Shown one piece after another: positions 60,617 to 64,000 of a stretch of 64,000 bases of DNA. The stretch is from Cryptomeria japonica. Its lineage: Eukaryota; Streptophyta; Pinopsida; Cupressales; Cupressaceae. The stretch lies in contig NC_081412.1 of the NCBI RefSeq assembly GCF_030272615.1, forward strand, positions 541,774,335 to 541,838,334, given 5' to 3'. The first letter of the stretch is position 1. Every line of letters begins with the position of its first letter. Below the pieces are notes generated by a model, which saw only the letters and a program-made list of their open reading frames with translations, made no database searches and was not told the origin of the DNA. Made by a program: the position numbers and the translations under genes.

Positions 60617-61330
60617 TTGTTCTATGATGGAATGTTAGGGGCTTGAATAGTGGCACTAGACAAAAAGTTGTTCGAGAGTTGATAAGGAGTAATTCACCTA
60701 ATGTTATTTTCCTGCAGGAAACTAAATTATCTGTGGAGAGTATGTTTGGTTTGGTTCCAAAGTTGTGGGGGAGAGGTGAATGCTAGTGTATTGGGGCATA
60801 TGGCTCCTCTGGAGTCCTCTGGAGGTGTGGCTTGCCTTTGGAACCCCCTGAGGATTCGACTTATATGGTGGGTTTCTTCCAAATCATCCTTATTTAGGAT
60901 TGCTTCTAGTCTTGAGACTGGGGAGTACATCTTGCTTATTAATATTTATGCCCCCACTGATCTTCATGGTAAGCAAAAGTTGTGATCTCATATTACCTTT
61001 ATGCTTAGGTTATTTCCTTTCCATCCATGGATTATGGCGGGTGATTTCAATGTTGTCTTAGAGTTGTGTGAGAAGAAGGGTGGTGTTATGCAGTTGGAGA
61101 CTTCTTCCATCCTTCTTCGGGATAGTATATCAGCCTGAATCTTGTTGACATCAAGCCCAGTAATGGTTTATTCACATGAAACAATCAGAGGATAGGGGAG
61201 GATTGGATTGCAGAGAGATTGGATCACTTCGTGGTTTCTGGTTTTTGGGTTGGTGGGGGGTGGTCCACATGCTCTGAGATCCTAGATTGGTGAGGATCGG
61301 ACCACTGGCCCATTAAATTAGTGTCTTCTT
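60613..61330 (+). pseudogene. LINE ORF2, endonuclease part, broken
   Basis: This is the apurinic-type endonuclease (EEP) domain that nicks target DNA. It starts MIVL then TGA then WNVRGLNSGTRQ, with NVIFLQETKL carrying the catalytic Glu. A frame change near 60780 leads to SSGGVACLWNP and LLINIYAPTD. MAGDFNVVLE near 61033 is the DFN motif. Several further stops follow, including TGA at about 60983 and one near 61136. The start is close to the end of ORF1, as is normal in L1. Confidence 0.82.
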
Positions 61331-61371
61331 CTACTCGAGTGGCTCGTGCTCCTTCATTCAAATTATAGCTT

Positions 61372-63144
61372 ATGTGGTTGCATGAATCTTCTTTGCAGGA
61401 ACTTTTTGCAGAGTGGTGGAGAAAAGAGAGGCCAACCTATGACACTGCTATGTACACTTTTGCTAAACAATTGCAATTTGTTAAGTTTCAGCTTAAACGG
61501 TGGAATCGTCAGAGCTTTGGTAATATTTTTCATGCTAAGGCTGCTGCTCAACTAGAGTTGGATGGCATTACAAGAGAGATAAGAGAGCATGGATTGTCAG
61601 ATGACTTGCTTAGGAAGGAAGACATGGCAGTTAAGGATCTAGAGGAGTGGGAGCTTAGGGAGGAGATCTACTGGAAACAGAGAGCTCAGATTGATTGGCT
61701 TCAAGAAGGAGATAAGAATACTGCATTCTTCTTCAATTTGGTGAAAGAAAGAAGACATGGTAATGTCATCCCTATTCTTGTTAATGATAGAGGTGAGAAG
61801 TGTTTATCTTTGTAGGAGATTTCTAGGGAGTTTATGCAGTACTTTCAATCCTTATTTAGTAAGGATTCTCAGGGGGAGTTTGAAGAGGAAGCTCAGGTTC
61901 TGGCGGGTATTCCTTCTTTAGTTACTCAAGAGATGAATGAGTATCTTATGGGAGCTATTTTGTTAGATGAACTTGAGAGGATTGTTTTCCATATGAAGAA
62001 GGGGAAAGCTCTGGGACCATATGGGTTTCCGATTGAATTCTATCAAGAATTCTGGGATATTATCAAATTGGATTTATTAGAGGTTGTCCAAGAGTCCCAG
62101 AGGAATAAATAGATGCTTTGGGCTTTGAATGTGACTTTCATTACTCTCATCCCCAAGTGTGATGGGGTTGATTGGTTAAGTCAATTCTTCCCTATATCTC
62201 TCTATAATGTGATTTACAAGATAATCTCTAAGATGATAGCGGAAAGGCTGAAGAAATGGCTTGGGGGTCTCATTTCTTAGGAGCAGAGTGGTTTTTTTGA
62301 GGATCGTCAAATCTTGAATGGAGTGGTCATTGCTACCGAGACCATTCACTCTATGGCTAATTCTAAAGAAAAATCTATGTTTATCAAGCTAGACATGGAA
62401 AAGGCTTATGATAGAGTCTGATGGTCCTTCCTTCAGAGGATCCTTAGGGCCTTTGGTTTTGTTGTTGAATGGATCCAATGGGTGATGAGTTGTCTTTTGT
62501 CTACATCATTCTCTGTGCTAATCAATGGAGATCATATTGAGTTGTTTGGTGCTTCCAAGGGTCTTCGACAAGGGGACCCTCTTTCCCTGTACTTATTTAT
62601 CCTTCTGGTTGAGGGTCTGGGGAGATTGATTAAGTATAATGTGGGGATGGGTATTATTCATGGTTGGAGCTGGGGTAATGATATTCCTCCTCAGTCTCCC
62701 TTGCAGTTTGCGGATGATACCTTGATGAGAGTGGCCATGATTAGAGAAGCCATAAATTTGCGTAAAGTCTTGGATGTCTATCTTGCTGCTTCTGGCCAGC
62801 TGATCAATGAATATAAATCTTCCATCTTTTTCTTCAACACATCGGAGCCTATTCAGTTGAGGATTGCTCAAATCTTGAGATTCCAGGTTGGCTCTCTTCC
62901 TTTGACTTACTTGGGTATTCCTATCTCTACTAAAAATCCTCTCAGGGAATCTTTGCAGTGTATTTTGGACAAATTTCGCATGAAGGTTGAACATTGGACG
63001 CACAGATGGTTATCCTTTGCTAGACGGGTTCAATTTATCAAGTCGGTGGTTCAAGCTCTCCTGATTTATAGGGGTATGATTCATGTGGCACTTGTGTGGT
63101 TTGTGAAGGAATTGATTCCTTGGCAAGGCAATTTTTATGGGTAG
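61372..63144 (+). pseudogene. LINE ORF2, reverse transcriptase part, with in-frame stops
   Basis: The RT domain runs in one frame with stops but little frame change. It begins with the linker DWLQEGDKNTAFFFNLVKER (near 61690), then KKGKALGPYGFPIEFYQEFW, LIPKCDGVDW and IKLDMEKAYDRV. GLRQGDPLS lies near 62560 and the catalytic FADD at 62707-62718 (the family's F/Y-A-D-D). Motifs TYLGIPIS and RWLSFARRVQFIKSV close the thumb. In-frame stops lie near 61813, 62110, 62278 and 62419, so ORF2 is dead, but catalytic motifs remain readable, which suggests moderate age. Confidence 0.88.
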
Positions 63145-63680
63145 GCAACTCGTCCTCCTCTAAATGGTGTCTTGTCAAGTGGGACTTGGTGTGCAGCCCG
63201 TAACAGTTGAGTGGGCTTGGCTTAAGGAAATCTTTATTATTTGGGGTGGCTTTGGCGGCAAAATTGTACTGGAGGTGGTGTTTGGAACAAGACTGAAGTT
63301 GGGCTAGGATTTTGTCTTACAAGTATATGCAGAGGATTCCAAAGGAGGAAATCCCAAGATATTCGCTTGTGGGAAAAGGTTCGACGATTTGGAGGACACG
63401 TAAGAAAGGGGTTGCACTGATAAAGGAAGGTTTATTTTGGATTTGTAAGAGGGGGGAAGAGGCATTTTTTTGGTTAGATTCTTGGGATGGCTACCCTTCC
63501 ATTATTAATCAGTTTCCTAATTTATTGGATCTTTTCCAAAGGTTCCTTGAGGCAGGGTGGTCTAGAGTGAACGACTTTAAATCGGGTTATAGGTGTGGGA
63601 AATTGGAGATAGACTTGCGTGGTCCCCGAATCCGAAGGGTGTTTTTATTGTTGCCAGTGGATATGATACATTAGGTTTAA
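63145..63680 (+). pseudogene. LINE ORF2 C-terminal region, broken
   Basis: Past the RT stop, frames read AKLYWRWCLEQD and YMQRIPKEEIPRYSLVGKGS, then FWLDSWDGYP. This matches the usual zf-RVT-like tail of plant L1 ORF2 (here without the full zinc motif). It ends near 63674. Confidence 0.7.
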
Positions 63681-64000
63681 TAATGCAACAATAGATACAT
63701 CAATATTTCTTGCAATAGTGGCAAGGAAATGGGAAGCAGAGATTGAACTAGTTTGACCCCTAACAAGATCTAGACAGAATATTTGAAAGAGTATTAAATT
63801 TGTAGATAAACATCTTGTACCGCCACCACCACTACTGCTACTCATGGTTGCAAACTCCATGCTAAACCCATTCAAATTACAAAATTTTGTATTATAGGTT
63901 AAAGTTCTTATTGATCTTCATCTTAGTAGTTAAGATGATGTTAAAAACAAAGATTCCTCTAAGCTTTCAATCCATATCAATCCATATTAGTAGTTAAGAT
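63681..64000. other. Sequence beyond the LINE
   Basis: There is no recognised gene. A direct repeat of TTAGTAGTTAAGAT occurs near 63924 and again at the window end. The LINE 3' tail and target duplication were not found here. Confidence 0.4.

Larger units (their letters stand above)
58810..63680 (+). mobile_element. L1-type LINE retrotransposon, decayed
   Basis: A plus-strand plant L1 element has a GC-richer 5' part (about 58810-59220), ORF1 with a DUF4283-like domain and zinc knuckle, ORF2 with endonuclease and reverse transcriptase, and a C-terminal region. Both ORFs are broken by stops and frameshifts. I saw no poly-A tail or target duplication before 64000, so the 3' border is approximate. 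There are no long terminal repeats, as expected for a LINE. Confidence 0.88.

Noticed and set aside
1-64000. tRNA or rRNA genes
   Set aside because: No cloverleaf-like or rRNA-like segments were seen by eye; a covariance-model scan would be decisive.

Overview
The window looks like nuclear DNA of a seed plant with a large, repeat-rich genome. A gymnosperm (conifer-type) genome is my best guess. The evidence is indirect: Ty1/copia and Ty3/gypsy-Tat elements nested in each other, an L1-type LINE with a DUF4283 ORF1, a hAT-type non-autonomous element, and a plant UDP-glycosyltransferase. The species cannot be fixed from this sequence alone.

The first 38 kb is one nest. A decayed PIF/Harbinger (HARBI1-like) transposase gene (about 1690-2146, resuming at 37441-38034) was split by a minus-strand Ty1/copia element (2147-37435, target-site duplication ATTAC). 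Two elements later landed inside the copia element. One is a 9.3-kb element with long inverted arms (about 5485-14840) that carries a 5.5-kb array of a 20-nt unit in both orientations. The other is a Ty3/gypsy-Tat element in the 5' LTR (17473-36182, TSD GTAAC/GTAAT). The Tat element was in turn hit by a small coding-free LTR element (24916-27626, TSD TGTCA) whose two 369-bp LTRs look identical. LTR divergence falls from copia to Tat to the inner element, as nesting order requires.

From 38 to 46 kb lies the only stretch with recognisable host genes. A zeatin O-glucosyltransferase-like (UGT93-like) gene sits at 39730-41114 and carries a 5-bp tandem duplication that shifts the frame. An ETO1-like (EOL) gene fragment with two in-frame stops sits at 44837-45232. 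Two small non-autonomous DNA elements lie between them: a 1.2-kb inverted-repeat element and a 1.03-kb hAT-like element with a perfect 8-bp TSD.

From 46 to 58.8 kb the sequence is AT-rich intergenic DNA. It holds a short unassigned exon-like ORF, an LTR-like remnant with a TATA box and an 83-bp tandem repeat, a 72-bp near-perfect palindrome, degenerate telomere-like DNA and an old satellite of roughly 115 bp. From about 58.8 to 63.7 kb there is a decayed L1-type LINE on the plus strand.

I found no intact protein-coding gene, rRNA, tRNA, CRISPR array or prokaryotic-type operon. The strongest candidates for something not well described are the 20-nt two-orientation array inside its inverted-arm element, and the young coding-free LTR element with a GC-rich core and a leader hairpin.
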